From NCBI GenBank assembly GCA_913061475.1, contig CAJXUN010000004.1:88601-152600 (forward strand): a stretch of DNA of 64,000 nucleotides, written 5' to 3'. How positions within the stretch are numbered: the first letter of the stretch is position 1; each line of letters begins with the position of its first letter. The position numbers were made by a program, and so were the translations under genes. The notes beneath the pieces are model-generated. The model was not told the origin of the DNA. It searched no databases and was given only the letters and a program-made list of their open reading frames with translations. Source of the stretch: an uncultured Colwellia sp. GTDB taxonomy: Bacteria; Pseudomonadota; Gammaproteobacteria; Enterobacterales; Alteromonadaceae. Positions 9,579 through 18,637 of this stretch are shown piece by piece.

Positions 9579-9749
9579 ATGAGAAACATTATTGATAACC
9601 TAAGCGAAAGCATCAGTGAAAATATTAAGAGCCTCTTCAGCGTAACCCGTCAACATCATACACCTGCATGCAAACGTCAGCAGGTTGAGTGCAACTACGC
9701 CAATAATTATTACGGTGACCAAGCATGCCAACTAAAGGACATGGAATAA
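9579..9749 (+). CDS. Small Cys-containing protein of unknown function
   Basis: 56-aa open frame starting ATG after AAAGGA (spacing 7), which supports translation. It begins MRNIIDNLSESISENIKSLF, an amphipathic helix-like stretch, followed by a His/Cys-containing segment with cysteines at 31, 38 and 50 (TPACKRQQVECNY, DQACQ). No signal peptide or membrane segment is seen and no family is recognised. It sits alone between the oxyR terminator and the convergent MATE gene. The DNA just after its stop repeats its last codons imperfectly. Confidence 0.5.
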   Translation: MRNIIDNLSESISENIKSLFSVTRQHHTPACKRQQVECNYANNYYGDQACQLKDME

Positions 9750-9782
9750 TATAGATTAGCTAAAGGCCATGGACTAGCATAG
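9732..9782 (+). repeat. Imperfect 23-bp direct repeat
   Basis: CTAAAGG.CATGGA.TA..ATAG occurs at 9732-9754 and 9760-9782 (19 of 23 identical, 5-bp gap). The first copy contains the stop codon of the 56-aa gene. Likely a local duplication; a weak stem CAGGTT/AACCTG follows at 9785-9807. Confidence 0.6.
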
Positions 9783-9896
9783 TTCAGGTTTTAGTATAAC
9801 TAACCTGTTGATGTCTCTTTGCTTTTCACTGATTTGACACTGCCCAGATTTGAATGTGGACAGTGTTAAATTAGTAACCTAATAACAACAAAAAAC

Positions 9897-11267
9897 TCAG
9901 GTTACTTGGGATATTATTGGTGCTGTTATCACTGTTGGTAAACGCTTTTTAAACTCTCGACGCAATAAATAAAAACTAAGCAAAGCCTGTATGCAAACCG
10001 TTGTTACGGAAACATACCAAAGCTGCTCGATTTTAAAATCATTATGCTGTGATAGCCAAAGTGCCGGAAATATAAAGGTTAGTAATCGCGTGGCTGTGCT
10101 TATTAATGCTGGCCAGGTATTGCCAAGTGATTGAAACATGCCTGAGCAGGTAAAAATAAGCCCTGACGGGACAAAGTTCCAGCAGATAATTTGTAAAAAT
10201 ACCGCACTGATAACAATAACTTGTTTGTCACTAGAAAATCCTTGTAGCAATAACTCTGCTTGCCATAAACATAGTAACGTCAGTATTGCCATTAGCGAGC
10301 AAGTCATAATGGCAGACCAAGTAAAGGTTTCTCTGACTCGATGATAATTTTTTGCGCCAAAGTTTTGACCTGCAATTGCTGGTGCTGCAAAAGCAATAGC
10401 CATAGCCGGTAAAAATAGCGACTGCATGATGCGTGAACCTAAGCCAAAAGCGGCTTGTGCGTTAGGGCCAAACTGCTGAATTAACCAGTAAATTGTCGCC
10501 ATATAAAGAAACATTAAAAAGAACTCACCACCGGCAGGCAAGCCGATAGCCAATAATTTTTTTAGGCATTGGCTGTCAATACGCCAAAGTGAAAAATTAA
10601 TACTGAGGTATTTCTCGGAGCTTTTAAAATAGTAAATTAACAGTATAACGGCAAAAACCACTGAGATAGAGCTTGCTAAGCCCGCGCCCGCAATGCCCAT
10701 TGCGTAACCTGTACCCCAACCGGCGATTAATATGGGTGACAGGATAATATTCACCAAAATAGAAATCATTTGGATCACCATAGTAGGCTTTACTATGCCA
10801 GTACCGCGAAGTGTTGCGCTAATAGAGACCATGAGAAACTGCAACGCCATGCAGGGAATGAACCAGTGCAAATAGTCTAAGCCCATTTTTACGGTGCCGG
10901 TATCTTGCGAAACAAGATTAAGATAGCTTTCGGCACTCAAATACCCAATGGCACAGACCACCACACCAACAACACTGGAAAGCATCATTGATTGATTAAA
11001 GGTGTTGTTTGCCGTTGTTTGGTCTTTTGCACCAACCGCATGTGAGATAAGAGTTGCCGTACCAATATTAATGATTTGTGTTAAAGCAAAAATTAAGAAC
11101 ATGGCATTGCCCGCTAAGCTTAAACCCGCCAGTGCCGTTGCGCCTAATTTACCGACAAAATAAAGATCAACCAGAAAGTACAAAGTTTGTACAAACATTC
11201 CTACCATCATGGGAATTGCCATGGTGATTAAATGCTTTGGAATTGAGCCTTGGGTAAGATCTTTCAT
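9897..11267 (-). CDS. MATE-family efflux transporter
   Basis: 456-aa multidrug and toxic compound extrusion transporter, an inner-membrane antiporter driven by H+ or Na+. It shows about 12 hydrophobic segments in two similar halves and the N-terminal pattern ITMAIPMMVGMFVQ...DLYFVGKLG that is characteristic of the family. Substrate is not readable. It stands alone, convergent with the 56-aa gene. A second, divergent MATE protein is encoded at 21798-23198. Confidence 0.9.
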   Translation of the reverse strand: MKDLTQGSIPKHLITMAIPMMVGMFVQTLYFLVDLYFVGKLGATALAGLSLAGNAMFLIFALTQIINIGTATLISHAVGAKDQTTANNTFNQSMMLSSVVGVVVCAIGYLSAESYLNLVSQDTGTVKMGLDYLHWFIPCMALQFLMVSISATLRGTGIVKPTMVIQMISILVNIILSPILIAGWGTGYAMGIAGAGLASSISVVFAVILLIYYFKSSEKYLSINFSLWRIDSQCLKKLLAIGLPAGGEFFLMFLYMATIYWLIQQFGPNAQAAFGLGSRIMQSLFLPAMAIAFAAPAIAGQNFGAKNYHRVRETFTWSAIMTCSLMAILTLLCLWQAELLLQGFSSDKQVIVISAVFLQIICWNFVPSGLIFTCSGMFQSLGNTWPALISTATRLLTFIFPALWLSQHNDFKIEQLWYVSVTTVCIQALLSFYLLRREFKKRLPTVITAPIISQVT

Positions 11268-11512
11268 GCCTTGAAGTCCACTTGAAACTGTTGATTGAAT
11301 ATTCGCGTTTATTTTTGATAAAGCGCTTTTTTTAGGACAGTTAGCATAACCTACTTTTGATTTTTATACCTGCGCTAAGCTCAGTCACCAATTGTAATAA
11401 TGTGATCATTATCTGTAAGGTGTTTTACATTAATACGACACTTTGTAAATATTAATAATTTGTCAGCAACCTAAAATAGCGTCAATTGATAATCTGAGTA
11501 ATAGGAATTTAA

Positions 11513-11875
11513 ATGAAACATTTTTTTAGTATGTCATTGGCAGTGTTATTAACAGCATGCTCTTCTGTAGCCATTCAACCTGATGCTAATGGTATACGAT
11601 TAACCCATAGTGAGCCCGGCAATGAGTGCAAATTTTTAGGGGATATTACCGGCAGCCAAGGCGACTTTTTTACCGGAGCCTTTACATCTAACGCTGATTT
11701 AGAGACCGGAGCGCGTAACGACCTTAAAAATAAAGCCATGAAACTAGGTGGTGATACTATTTATATTTTAACGCAAAGAGCAGGGCAAACCGGACATTAT
11801 GACACGGATTTTGGTGGCGGTAGTCAGCAAACGAATGTAACGCTTTCAGGTAATGTATATAAATGTCGGCAATAA
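11513..11875 (+). CDS. DUF4156-type lipoprotein
   Basis: 120-aa predicted outer-membrane lipoprotein. The lipobox LLTAC places the lipidated Cys at 16. The mature part has the pattern of DUF4156 proteins (NECKFLGDI...ARNDLKNKAMKLGGDTIYI...VYKC), a small fold with a conserved Cys pair (here NEC and YKC) distantly like RcsF. Function unknown; envelope stress or assembly is a guess from related proteins. Single gene, convergent with the GIY-YIG-like gene. Confidence 0.8.
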   Translation: MKHFFSMSLAVLLTACSSVAIQPDANGIRLTHSEPGNECKFLGDITGSQGDFFTGAFTSNADLETGARNDLKNKAMKLGGDTIYILTQRAGQTGHYDTDFGGGSQQTNVTLSGNVYKCRQ

Positions 11876-11904
11876 ATTGAGCACTACTTAAATGCAAACA
11901 AGTA

Positions 11905-11952
11905 AAAGTGGTTATATATAGCCATTTTTGCTTTAGTTATGGCCACCACTTT
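11905..11952. terminator. Interrupted hairpin between convergent genes
   Basis: Outer stem AAAGTGGT (11905-11912) / ACCACTTT (11945-11952) with an inner stem GCCAT (11921-11925) / ATGGC (11939-11943). There is no T-tract. Probably a terminator or transcript-end structure for the two convergent genes. Confidence 0.4.
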
Positions 11953-11977
11953 ATTCTTAAAGTTAAAAGGCTTGTGG

Positions 11978-12313
11978 CTAATTTTCATTAAAAATCGGAA
12001 TTCTTAACGTTTCTCGTTTTAACAGGTTTTCTGCTACTTCAACGGGTACTTGGTAAAATTCATTAACGTATTCTTTAGCGTTTAAATAGTCACGAATCTG
12101 TTTTTTTACTTTACACGGATTCGCACATTGTAGTGAAAACACCACTTTGTAATCACCAGGTGTTTTTGCTGACAATGCATTTGCATACTCGTAGGGATCG
12201 CTTGGTGTACATCCAATTCTTATGACATCATTGAAGAATGAGTGCGTCATTACATAAACATTACCCGTGGTAAATTCTTTACTGTCGGTATGCTCGTTAG
12301 TATGCTTTACCAT
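11978..12313 (-). CDS. Small GIY-YIG (T5orf172/MUG113-like) protein, possibly inactive
   Basis: 111-aa protein resembling the T5orf172/MUG113 branch of the GIY-YIG nuclease fold: VYVM near residue 20 stands for GIY, RIGCT for YIG, then DPYEYANALSAKTPGDYKVVFSLQC and a C-terminal VNEFYQVP that supplies the metal-binding Glu. The catalytic Arg normally found in the helix after YIG (pattern R-x-x-x-L-S) is not visible, so DNA cleavage is doubtful. Stand-alone, with no other nuclease domain. The family call rests on motif pattern only. Confidence 0.6.
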   Translation of the reverse strand: MVKHTNEHTDSKEFTTGNVYVMTHSFFNDVIRIGCTPSDPYEYANALSAKTPGDYKVVFSLQCANPCKVKKQIRDYLNAKEYVNEFYQVPVEVAENLLKRETLRIPIFNEN

Positions 12314-12540
12314 AACTTTAGTACTCCGTTATTTTAAGATGGTAATTTACAGATTGTGACTTAATAATTGAACGATAACATCGCAAGCTTCATTTAACAT
12401 TGATAAAGAGTAAGTACAGTTTTACTCACGCTAAAAAAATTAACAACCTATGAAGGATTATACCGTTTGTTGTCGGAATAACCTTGATAAGTTTTTGTGC
12501 ATAATTTATGCTAAATTAGTTAATTAAATGTAAATGTTAT

Positions 12541-12554
12541 AAGGGAATTCCCTT
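12541..12554. promoter_or_regulatory. 14-bp perfect palindrome upstream of Sel1-repeat gene
   Basis: AAGGGAATTCCCTT is self-complementary over 14 bp and lies 27-40 bp before the ATG of the Sel1-repeat gene, close to where transcription would start. Could be a repressor site; no regulator is obvious. Confidence 0.3.
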
Positions 12555-12580
12555 TGCTAATGATATAAAAGGATAGTTAT

Positions 12581-13393
12581 ATGAATAATAAATTAGGGGT
12601 GATATTGGCTTGTGCCATTCTATTTTCATCAGCAAATTCAAAGGCTGATGAAATTGTTGAGTGCCAAAGTGAATTCTGTGTCGACTATTTTAATAAATTT
12701 AAAATGGGTGCAAAACGTGGCTACGTGCAAGCTAATGCGACATTAGGTCAGTTTTATTATATTGGCTATGGCACCGATAAAGATGAAGATACAGCCTTAA
12801 AGTACCTCAATAAGGCGGCAATAAAAGGTGAGCGCTCTTCTCAGTATCTTGTTGGGGTCATCTCTTTAATTAGCAAAGAAAATAAAAACGTTAAAAAAGG
12901 CGTTAAATATTTAGAAAAAGTGGCTAAAGAAAATTATAAAGATGCCAATTATTTACTTGGTACTTTATTTATCAATGATAAGTTAATCGCTAAAGACTTA
13001 GCTAAAGCTGATATGTATTTGGCTAAGGCCTATAAACAAAAAGATAAAAGACTTCCTGAATTGCTCGAATCTATTAATGAATCACTTAATAAAAACGCAG
13101 CTGACTTTCCAAAACTTTTAGCCGCTATGGAAAAGAAACCGTTAGTGAAAAATAAAGATAATAACTTTGCATGGCCAAAATCTCACATGGAAGTTATCAC
13201 CGTGAGCGCTGCACCTTTAACGACTTTATTTGATGAGCAAATAATTACCTTTAAAAGAAGAAAGAAAACAACAGGTTCAAAGTTACAAGGGAAAACTTGT
13301 GATGAGCAAGTCGGCTGCTATCAAGCAAGATTAGGCCGACAATCTGCTGATACATTCTTTCAAATTACCTCGTCATATTCATATTCTAATTAA
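12581..13393 (+). CDS. Sel1-like repeat periplasmic protein
   Basis: 270-aa protein with a signal peptide (cleavage near residue 22, SKA/D) and about three Sel1-like alpha-helical repeats between residues 40 and 160, e.g. ATLGQFYYIGYGTDKDEDTA and the aligned segments that follow. Such repeats mediate protein-protein contacts. The C-terminal 90 residues carry two Cys (KTCDEQVGCYQ) and match nothing I recognise. AAAGGA precedes the ATG. Single gene followed by a strong terminator. Function unknown. Confidence 0.75.
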   Translation: MNNKLGVILACAILFSSANSKADEIVECQSEFCVDYFNKFKMGAKRGYVQANATLGQFYYIGYGTDKDEDTALKYLNKAAIKGERSSQYLVGVISLISKENKNVKKGVKYLEKVAKENYKDANYLLGTLFINDKLIAKDLAKADMYLAKAYKQKDKRLPELLESINESLNKNAADFPKLLAAMEKKPLVKNKDNNFAWPKSHMEVITVSAAPLTTLFDEQIITFKRRKKTTGSKLQGKTCDEQVGCYQARLGRQSADTFFQITSSYSYSN

Positions 13394-13416
13394 TACTGTT
13401 AGATATTATCGTTTTT

Positions 13417-13456
13417 AAAAAAAAGCCAATTAATGACTGATTAATTGGCTTTTTTA
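13417..13456. terminator. Strong bidirectional intrinsic terminator
   Basis: 14-bp perfect stem 13421-13434 / 13440-13453 (core AAGCCAATTAAT/ATTAATTGGCTT), GACTG loop, A-run before and T-run after. 28 bp after the Sel1-repeat gene. Confidence 0.9.
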
Positions 13457-13630
13457 TTGCGCTAACGTTTACATCAGTTTTAATGTTTTGTAGCCTTGAT
13501 TAAGCGCTTTTACACCATCTACTTTACTTCAAGCGGAAACTAATTCCTGATATACTTCGCCTTGATATTTATCTGAAATATCTAAAGCTCTCCTCATTTG
13601 TTCGTATCTATAGACCTAAAGAGATTTTAA

Positions 13631-14830
13631 ATGCCATTTTCGCAACTTGGATTGTCAGCCCCGATAGTAAAAGCGTTAGCTGATTTAAATTACCCTCAAG
13701 CCACTGAAATTCAAAAGCAGGCGATACCTGTTATTTTGTCGGGTAAAGATGTTATCGCTGCGGCGCAAACAGGCACCGGGAAAACTGCAAGTTTTGTTTT
13801 GCCATTGCTTGAAAAGCTAAGTGCCGTTGAGGCTGATGCCGAGCGTCATTTACGTGGTAAGCGTATTCGCGTTTTGATTTTAACGCCAACCCGCGAGCTC
13901 GCCATACAGGTTGAAGCTAGCATTGCGCAATATGGTAAATACTTAAATATCAGTTCTATGGCAATGTATGGTGGCACTGAAATAGAACCACAAAAGCAGC
14001 GTTTGATTTGGGGCATTGATATTCTGGTCGCCACGCCAGGTCGGTTGCTCGACATGGCACATCAACGGGCCGTGGTGTTTGATCAATTAGAAGCTTTTGT
14101 TTTAGACGAAGCAGATCGCATGTTAGATATGGGCTTTATTGATGACATTAATAAAATTATTGAGCGCTTGCCGGAGCAACGTCAAAACTTATTGTTTTCC
14201 GCCACTATTTCTGATGATGTTAGGGCATTAGCAAGAAGAACAATTGCCGCTGCTGTTGAAATATCAGTGACAAAAAGTGACGCATCAAAACCGAAAATTA
14301 GCCAGTGGTTAGTCACGGTAGATAAGGGTAATAAGTCAGCGCTATTAAGTTATTTGATTAAAGAACAACAATGGCAGCAAGCCTTAATTTTTATTGAAAC
14401 TAAACATGGCGCTGCCAAACTGGTGAGTCAATTGGAAAAACGTGGCATTACAGCAGAGTCCATTCACAGCGGTCGAACGCAAGCTGTACGTGAACAAATC
14501 TTAAATGATTTTAAGGCCGGAAAAATTAATTTTCTTGTTGCTACGGGGATTGCGGCACGCGGTATTGATATTGGTGAATTGGCCCGTGTGGTCAATTATG
14601 ACTTACCCGATAAAGTCGATGATTATATTCATCGTATCGGTCGTACAGGGAGAGCGGGTAAAAGTGGTGAAGCGGTTTCTTTTGTTGCCAAAGACAACTT
14701 TAGAAACTTATGCGCAATTGAAAGCAGGTTAGGGCATATTATTGAGCGTAAAGCGTTTGAAGAGTTTCCGGTTAAAAAACTGGTACCACTTTCTATTTTA
14801 AATTATGTACCGAAAAATAAACGTAATTAA
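13631..14830 (+). CDS. rhlE: DEAD-box ATP-dependent RNA helicase, RhlE type
   Basis: 399-aa RNA helicase with all core motifs: Q motif (ATEIQKQAIP), Walker A AQTGTGKT, PTRELA, TPGRL, DEAD, SAT, and motif VI HRIGRTGRAG. RhlE proteins help ribosome assembly and RNA turnover. The protein ends soon after the second RecA domain, lacking the basic C-terminal tail of longer homologues. No close operon partner; the DUF2999 gene follows 137 bp later. RhlE is favoured over SrmB or DeaD on length and the FSQLGLS start. Confidence 0.88.
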   Translation: MPFSQLGLSAPIVKALADLNYPQATEIQKQAIPVILSGKDVIAAAQTGTGKTASFVLPLLEKLSAVEADAERHLRGKRIRVLILTPTRELAIQVEASIAQYGKYLNISSMAMYGGTEIEPQKQRLIWGIDILVATPGRLLDMAHQRAVVFDQLEAFVLDEADRMLDMGFIDDINKIIERLPEQRQNLLFSATISDDVRALARRTIAAAVEISVTKSDASKPKISQWLVTVDKGNKSALLSYLIKEQQWQQALIFIETKHGAAKLVSQLEKRGITAESIHSGRTQAVREQILNDFKAGKINFLVATGIAARGIDIGELARVVNYDLPDKVDDYIHRIGRTGRAGKSGEAVSFVAKDNFRNLCAIESRLGHIIERKAFEEFPVKKLVPLSILNYVPKNKRN

Positions 14831-14967
14831 AGCGTAAACAATGACTTTTTAACCTTAAAACAAGAATGTTAGAATAGGCTAGGTCTTTCGCTAAATGCGT
14901 AAAGTACAATATAACAAAGCGTTATAAGTTAATTAAACTATAAACCAGTAAGAAAATAGGAAATTTG

Positions 14968-15219
14968 ATGAATCCAATTATTGCAATTTTAAAAGAACAT
15001 AACGTGAGTGATGAGCAAACTAAAGCGGTATTTCAAGCGCTAACAGAAAATCCATTAATGGCGATGGCGACTGTGCAACAATTAGGTATTCCGCAAGATA
15101 AATTACAGGCATTGATGATGATGTTAATGCAAAATCCTGGGCTTATTAAAGAAGCAGTAGATGAATTAGGCTTAGATTTTAGTAAAGTAGAAGCAGCAAA
15201 AGCAACGTTAGATAAATAG
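14968..15219 (+). CDS. DUF2999 family small protein
   Basis: 83-aa protein matching what I know of DUF2999, a short helical family restricted to Vibrio/Shewanella/Colwellia-type bacteria: MNPIIAILKEHNVSDEQ at the N-terminus and ELGLDFSKVEAAKATL at the C-terminus. ATG at 14968 with AGGAAA upstream was preferred to the TTG immediately before it. Cytoplasmic, no cysteines. Function unknown. Confidence 0.8.
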   Translation: MNPIIAILKEHNVSDEQTKAVFQALTENPLMAMATVQQLGIPQDKLQALMMMLMQNPGLIKEAVDELGLDFSKVEAAKATLDK

Positions 15220-15229
15220 CTTTATTATC

Positions 15230-15273
15230 GGGTGACGTTATAACAATTGATGTTCATTGTTATAACGTCACCC
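15230..15273. terminator. Perfect 18-bp hairpin between convergent genes
   Basis: GGGTGACGTTATAACAAT (15230-15247) pairs perfectly with 15256-15273; loop TGATGTTC. There is no T-tract on either side. It begins 10 bp after the DUF2999 stop and 52 bp before the end of the convergent cyclophilin gene. Probably a transcript-end structure. Confidence 0.65.
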
Positions 15274-15324
15274 AGCGGTTATCAACAATAAGTGATTGAT
15301 AAACTTGTGATCAGCTAGCGTTAA

Positions 15325-15987
15325 TTATTCAACTCGAATAGTTGCCTTAACAATTTTTACTTCCTTCTCAGTGCGTCCTGATCGGCTGCCTAACGCTTCT
15401 ATAGCAACTAGGGTAGTATCTAGGCCTTCAACAACTTCACCAAAAATAGTATGTTTGCCGTCTAACCATGGTGTTGGCGTAAAGGTAATGAAAAACTGAC
15501 TGCCGTCAGTATTCGGTCCAGAGTTAGCCATACTGAGCATTCCTGGTTTGTTATGACTTAGCGAATCATCGAATTCTCCAGCATATTTATAACCTGGGTT
15601 ACCGCTGCCATTACCTAAGGGATCGCCACCTTGTGCCATAAATTTATTTATTACACGATGAAAAATCAAGCCATCATAAAAGCCGAGTTGCGTTAAATAA
15701 AGCGTACTTGTGGCATGCATAGGTGCTATTTCAGGAAATAACTTCACGACGAGTTTTCCTTCTGTGGTCTCTAAATCCCAAAAATATTCTGCATCAGGCG
15801 TAAACTCTACCAGCTCAGGTTGGCTTAGTTTTGTTTTCCAATTCTCCTGAGTTTTATCTGTTTTTTGTTTTTCAATATAGGCATTAACCGCTTTTACCGC
15901 AGGATCTGGGCTGAAACAACCGGTTAGTGCGATTAATAATAAGGATACTAGGTAAGTTTTTAGTAATGAAGAATGGCTTTTCAGCAT
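15325..15987 (-). CDS. Cyclophilin-type peptidyl-prolyl isomerase, lipoprotein
   Basis: 220-aa lipoprotein (lipobox LTGC, Cys24) with a cyclophilin domain from about residue 65: [32 protein letters not shown] and [15 protein letters not shown] carry the catalytic Arg and substrate-pocket residues. It should accelerate proline isomerisation in the periplasm, tethered to a membrane. The 40 residues after the lipid anchor form a short linker. Single gene, convergent with the DUF2999 gene. Confidence 0.9.
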   Translation of the reverse strand: MLKSHSSLLKTYLVSLLLIALTGCFSPDPAVKAVNAYIEKQKTDKTQENWKTKLSQPELVEFTPDAEYFWDLETTEGKLVVKLFPEIAPMHATSTLYLTQLGFYDGLIFHRVINKFMAQGGDPLGNGSGNPGYKYAGEFDDSLSHNKPGMLSMANSGPNTDGSQFFITFTPTPWLDGKHTIFGEVVEGLDTTLVAIEALGSRSGRTEKEVKIVKATIRVE

Positions 15988-16191
15988 GTGGTTTCCTTTA
16001 GTATGATGGCTGACTCGTGTGGTGACTGACGTTATTTCGACACTGCATTAAAATAGCAAGCTCGTCTAACAGCAGGCGACAGAGTAATTAATTCTGCTCT
16101 GTTGAGCAACAATAATGTTGGCGATTATTGCTAAGGGAGTAATTGGCAATGCTTAATTGCAATGTTTACTGATCATATTAAATCGTAAAGT

Positions 16192-17178
16192 TTACTCGCT
16201 TGGTTTTGATAAACCGATATAAATAGCGCGTCGATGTGAGCTAAGTTTAGCTTGGTTATTTAATGTGACCTGGCCGTTAATCACCTTAACGCCTAATGAA
16301 TGTAGTGGCGTGACATAATCAGGAATGGCATAGCTTTTTGAAAATTCACTGAACAAAGTAGTAAAAATTTTACTTTCGCTGAGTTCATCAAGTTTTTGTA
16401 CGATTTCATTGGCGCTAAGGTAACCATTAAAGCAGCAAGCTTGCAGTTGCTCTAGGGCTGCATCTAACGAATAGGGTTTAGCGGTATTTGTTGCCAACGT
16501 TCTTAGTGCGATGTCAGCGTTAAGCCAATACAGCGCGCCACTCCAATAAATACGCATATAGTTACGATTTTCACTAATATGATCACTAAGATAATTTAGT
16601 TTTTGATGAGCATAATTCTGCTGTTTATTACCACGCTCGAAGCCATCATAGAGCTTTTGCCATAATGTTTGCTCGTCAAACATACCGGCTCTAGCTTGGA
16701 TTATATTTTGATAATAACTGGCTAAACCTTCTGAGAACCATCTCGCATCAGCAGCATCGTATGGGATAAGTAAATGGCTAAACTCATGGTAAATAGTCCA
16801 GTCGGCTTTTAATGCCTCCAGACTACTATTCATATTAACCACTAAGGTCACTTCTGGCGGTGAATATCTATTAACTTCGCCCCACGGCACTGCACTTGTG
16901 CCACCGTTACTGGTTTTTATAATGGTGATAAAATCTTCAACAGGTAGCTTGCCATAAACTAAGCGCAATGCTTTACGGGCATGGTTAGCCCAAGTGCTAA
17001 GTTGCAGCTTTTTATGTTCGGGGATATTCGTATCAAACTTAATATTAGCTTGTTGATGAGGGCTTTCCAACGCTTGTGAGTTGGCGCTCATGACAGTAAA
17101 GCCGAAACAAAAAACACTAAGGCAAAGTGCAATAGATAACATTGAACGGCAACGTTTTAGTTTCGTTAGTGTGCACAT
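16192..17178 (-). CDS. Secreted gluzincin-like metallopeptidase
   Basis: 328-aa exported protein. Zinc motif HEFSH at 131-135 with a third ligand Glu150 in WFSEGLASYYQ, the HExxH...E arrangement of gluzincins (M1/M61/MA-like). The start is uncertain: an upstream TTG (17241) would add 21 residues, but the ATG at 17178 gives a compact signal peptide (basic KLKRCR then hydrophobic 14-30, cleavage near SANSQA). The C-terminal half is helical and of no recognised family. Probably periplasmic or lipoprotein-independent secreted; substrate unknown. Confidence 0.75.
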   Translation of the reverse strand: MCTLTKLKRCRSMLSIALCLSVFCFGFTVMSANSQALESPHQQANIKFDTNIPEHKKLQLSTWANHARKALRLVYGKLPVEDFITIIKTSNGGTSAVPWGEVNRYSPPEVTLVVNMNSSLEALKADWTIYHEFSHLLIPYDAADARWFSEGLASYYQNIIQARAGMFDEQTLWQKLYDGFERGNKQQNYAHQKLNYLSDHISENRNYMRIYWSGALYWLNADIALRTLATNTAKPYSLDAALEQLQACCFNGYLSANEIVQKLDELSESKIFTTLFSEFSKSYAIPDYVTPLHSLGVKVINGQVTLNNQAKLSSHRRAIYIGLSKPSE

Positions 17179-17426
17179 ATGATAAGTAGTTTTCTCGCGT
17201 GAATTAACTAGGGACTCGTTAATGTATAACCTTATTTTCAAAAATAAGGCAGGAAAGCTTTGCAGCTATTGTGTAACAATCGATTGCACTCAAGATAAAT
17301 TTATATAGATATTAGCCTGTTAGTGGTGAATTATAGGTTAAAAAATTTCGTAAAAGGCGCTATACATGTGCTATGGTTTAGCGATAAAGCACATTATTAG
17401 TTACCTAATTAGTTAAAGGACTGACC

Positions 17427-18251
17427 ATGAAAAAGATTAACTCACTCGCGTTTATTTTAGTAGTAATGTTGGCACTATTTAGCCAAATAAGCTCAGCTAA
17501 GGCTATTAGTGATGACAACGTTAAGCAATACTTAGCGCTGTCTGGTATTGATTCGGCGCTTGATGGTATTCCCGCGCAAATGAGCGCCATGGGCCAACAA
17601 ATGCAAATAACCGTTAAAGACCCTGCGCAAGCACAGCGAGCGGTAGATTTGTTATTAAATGCTTGGCAAATTGAAGAAGTAAGGCTGATTGTTGCTGAGC
17701 ATGTCAAAGAAAATTTTTCCACAGCAGAAATGAAATCACTACTCACTTGGCTTAATAGTGATTTGGCTCGAAAAATAAAATCAGCCGAAGAAAAAGCAGC
17801 CGCAGCTAACTTTAATCAAGAATTGATGGCTTACATGGCGCAATTACAAACGACGCCACCGACGACGGCACGCGTGCAAGTGATCAGAGACTTTATTGAC
17901 ACAACACACATTGTTGATCACTCGCTTAATATTGTCATGTCAGTAGCGCAAGGTACTATGGAAGGTATCAATGTTGCAAACCCAGAGCAAGCGGTTAGTG
18001 ATGAGCAAATTCAAACGCAACTCTCTCAAATGCAAATAATGATGAGGCCGGCATTAGAGCAACAAATGGTGATGGTTTCTTATTATATTTATCAGCAATT
18101 AACTGAGCAGGAAATCGTTCAATATACCAAATTTTACCAACAACCCTTAGGTCAGAAAGAACTCGATATTATGTATGATGGTATTGGCCAAGCGTTAAAT
18201 TATTGGTCGACCAATGCTTTCGAAAATATCGCCGCAGAGTTTACTGAGTAA
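17427..18251 (+). CDS. DUF2059 domain protein, periplasmic
   Basis: 274-aa protein with a Sec signal peptide (about 1-25) and two helical segments of DUF2059 type, the second carrying the usual pattern LTEQEIVQYTKFYQQPLGQKE near 225-245 and a weaker copy with FSTAEMKSLLTWLNSDLARKI near 95-115. Function of the family is unknown. GGAC-rich Shine-Dalgarno before ATG. Its stop is followed within 7 bp by a perfect hairpin. Confidence 0.75.
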   Translation: MKKINSLAFILVVMLALFSQISSAKAISDDNVKQYLALSGIDSALDGIPAQMSAMGQQMQITVKDPAQAQRAVDLLLNAWQIEEVRLIVAEHVKENFSTAEMKSLLTWLNSDLARKIKSAEEKAAAANFNQELMAYMAQLQTTPPTTARVQVIRDFIDTTHIVDHSLNIVMSVAQGTMEGINVANPEQAVSDEQIQTQLSQMQIMMRPALEQQMVMVSYYIYQQLTEQEIVQYTKFYQQPLGQKELDIMYDGIGQALNYWSTNAFENIAAEFTE

Positions 18252-18257
18252 CCCCAC

Positions 18258-18290
18258 TTAAGTAGGCCATATGCTATATGGCCTACTTAA
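18258..18290. terminator. Perfect 15-bp hairpin after DUF2059 gene
   Basis: TTAAGTAGGCCATAT (18258-18272) / 18276-18290 with a GCT loop, starting 7 bp after the stop codon. No T-tract follows. Likely RNA 3'-end stabiliser or weak terminator. Confidence 0.6.
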
Positions 18291-18637
18291 ATCGTATGAT
18301 GCTTCGGAGTAACTCGGGCATTTCTTGCTGCGCCGAGCAGGGAGCCGTCTAACAGTTTACTCGATGTTTTTAATGTTAAGGCTTGTACGGTATTTAATAC
18401 TAACACTTGTACGGCAAAGGCACGTTTTTCCTCTTCGATGATCTATTCATCCCTTTTACATTGGAAAATAATACTGTTCGCGCAGCTTTATGTTTGCATT
18501 TAGCGTGTCTTTGAGTGCAAACTTATATCAACTAGAACAATGAATTAATCTATTAGCAAATAATATACAGGGAGTTGCTGGCATGGTTAGCACAAATTTA
18601 AGTTTTTTCATTAATACTACTAATAGCGGAGAATAAA
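18291..18637. other. Intergenic region before RDD gene
   Basis: 347 bp with no convincing gene. It contains the near-duplicate phrases GGCTTGTACGG and CACTTGTACGG about 30 bp apart (18380-18416) but no long open frame, tRNA or clear inverted repeat. The RDD gene's GGAG ribosome-binding site is at its end. Confidence 0.5.
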
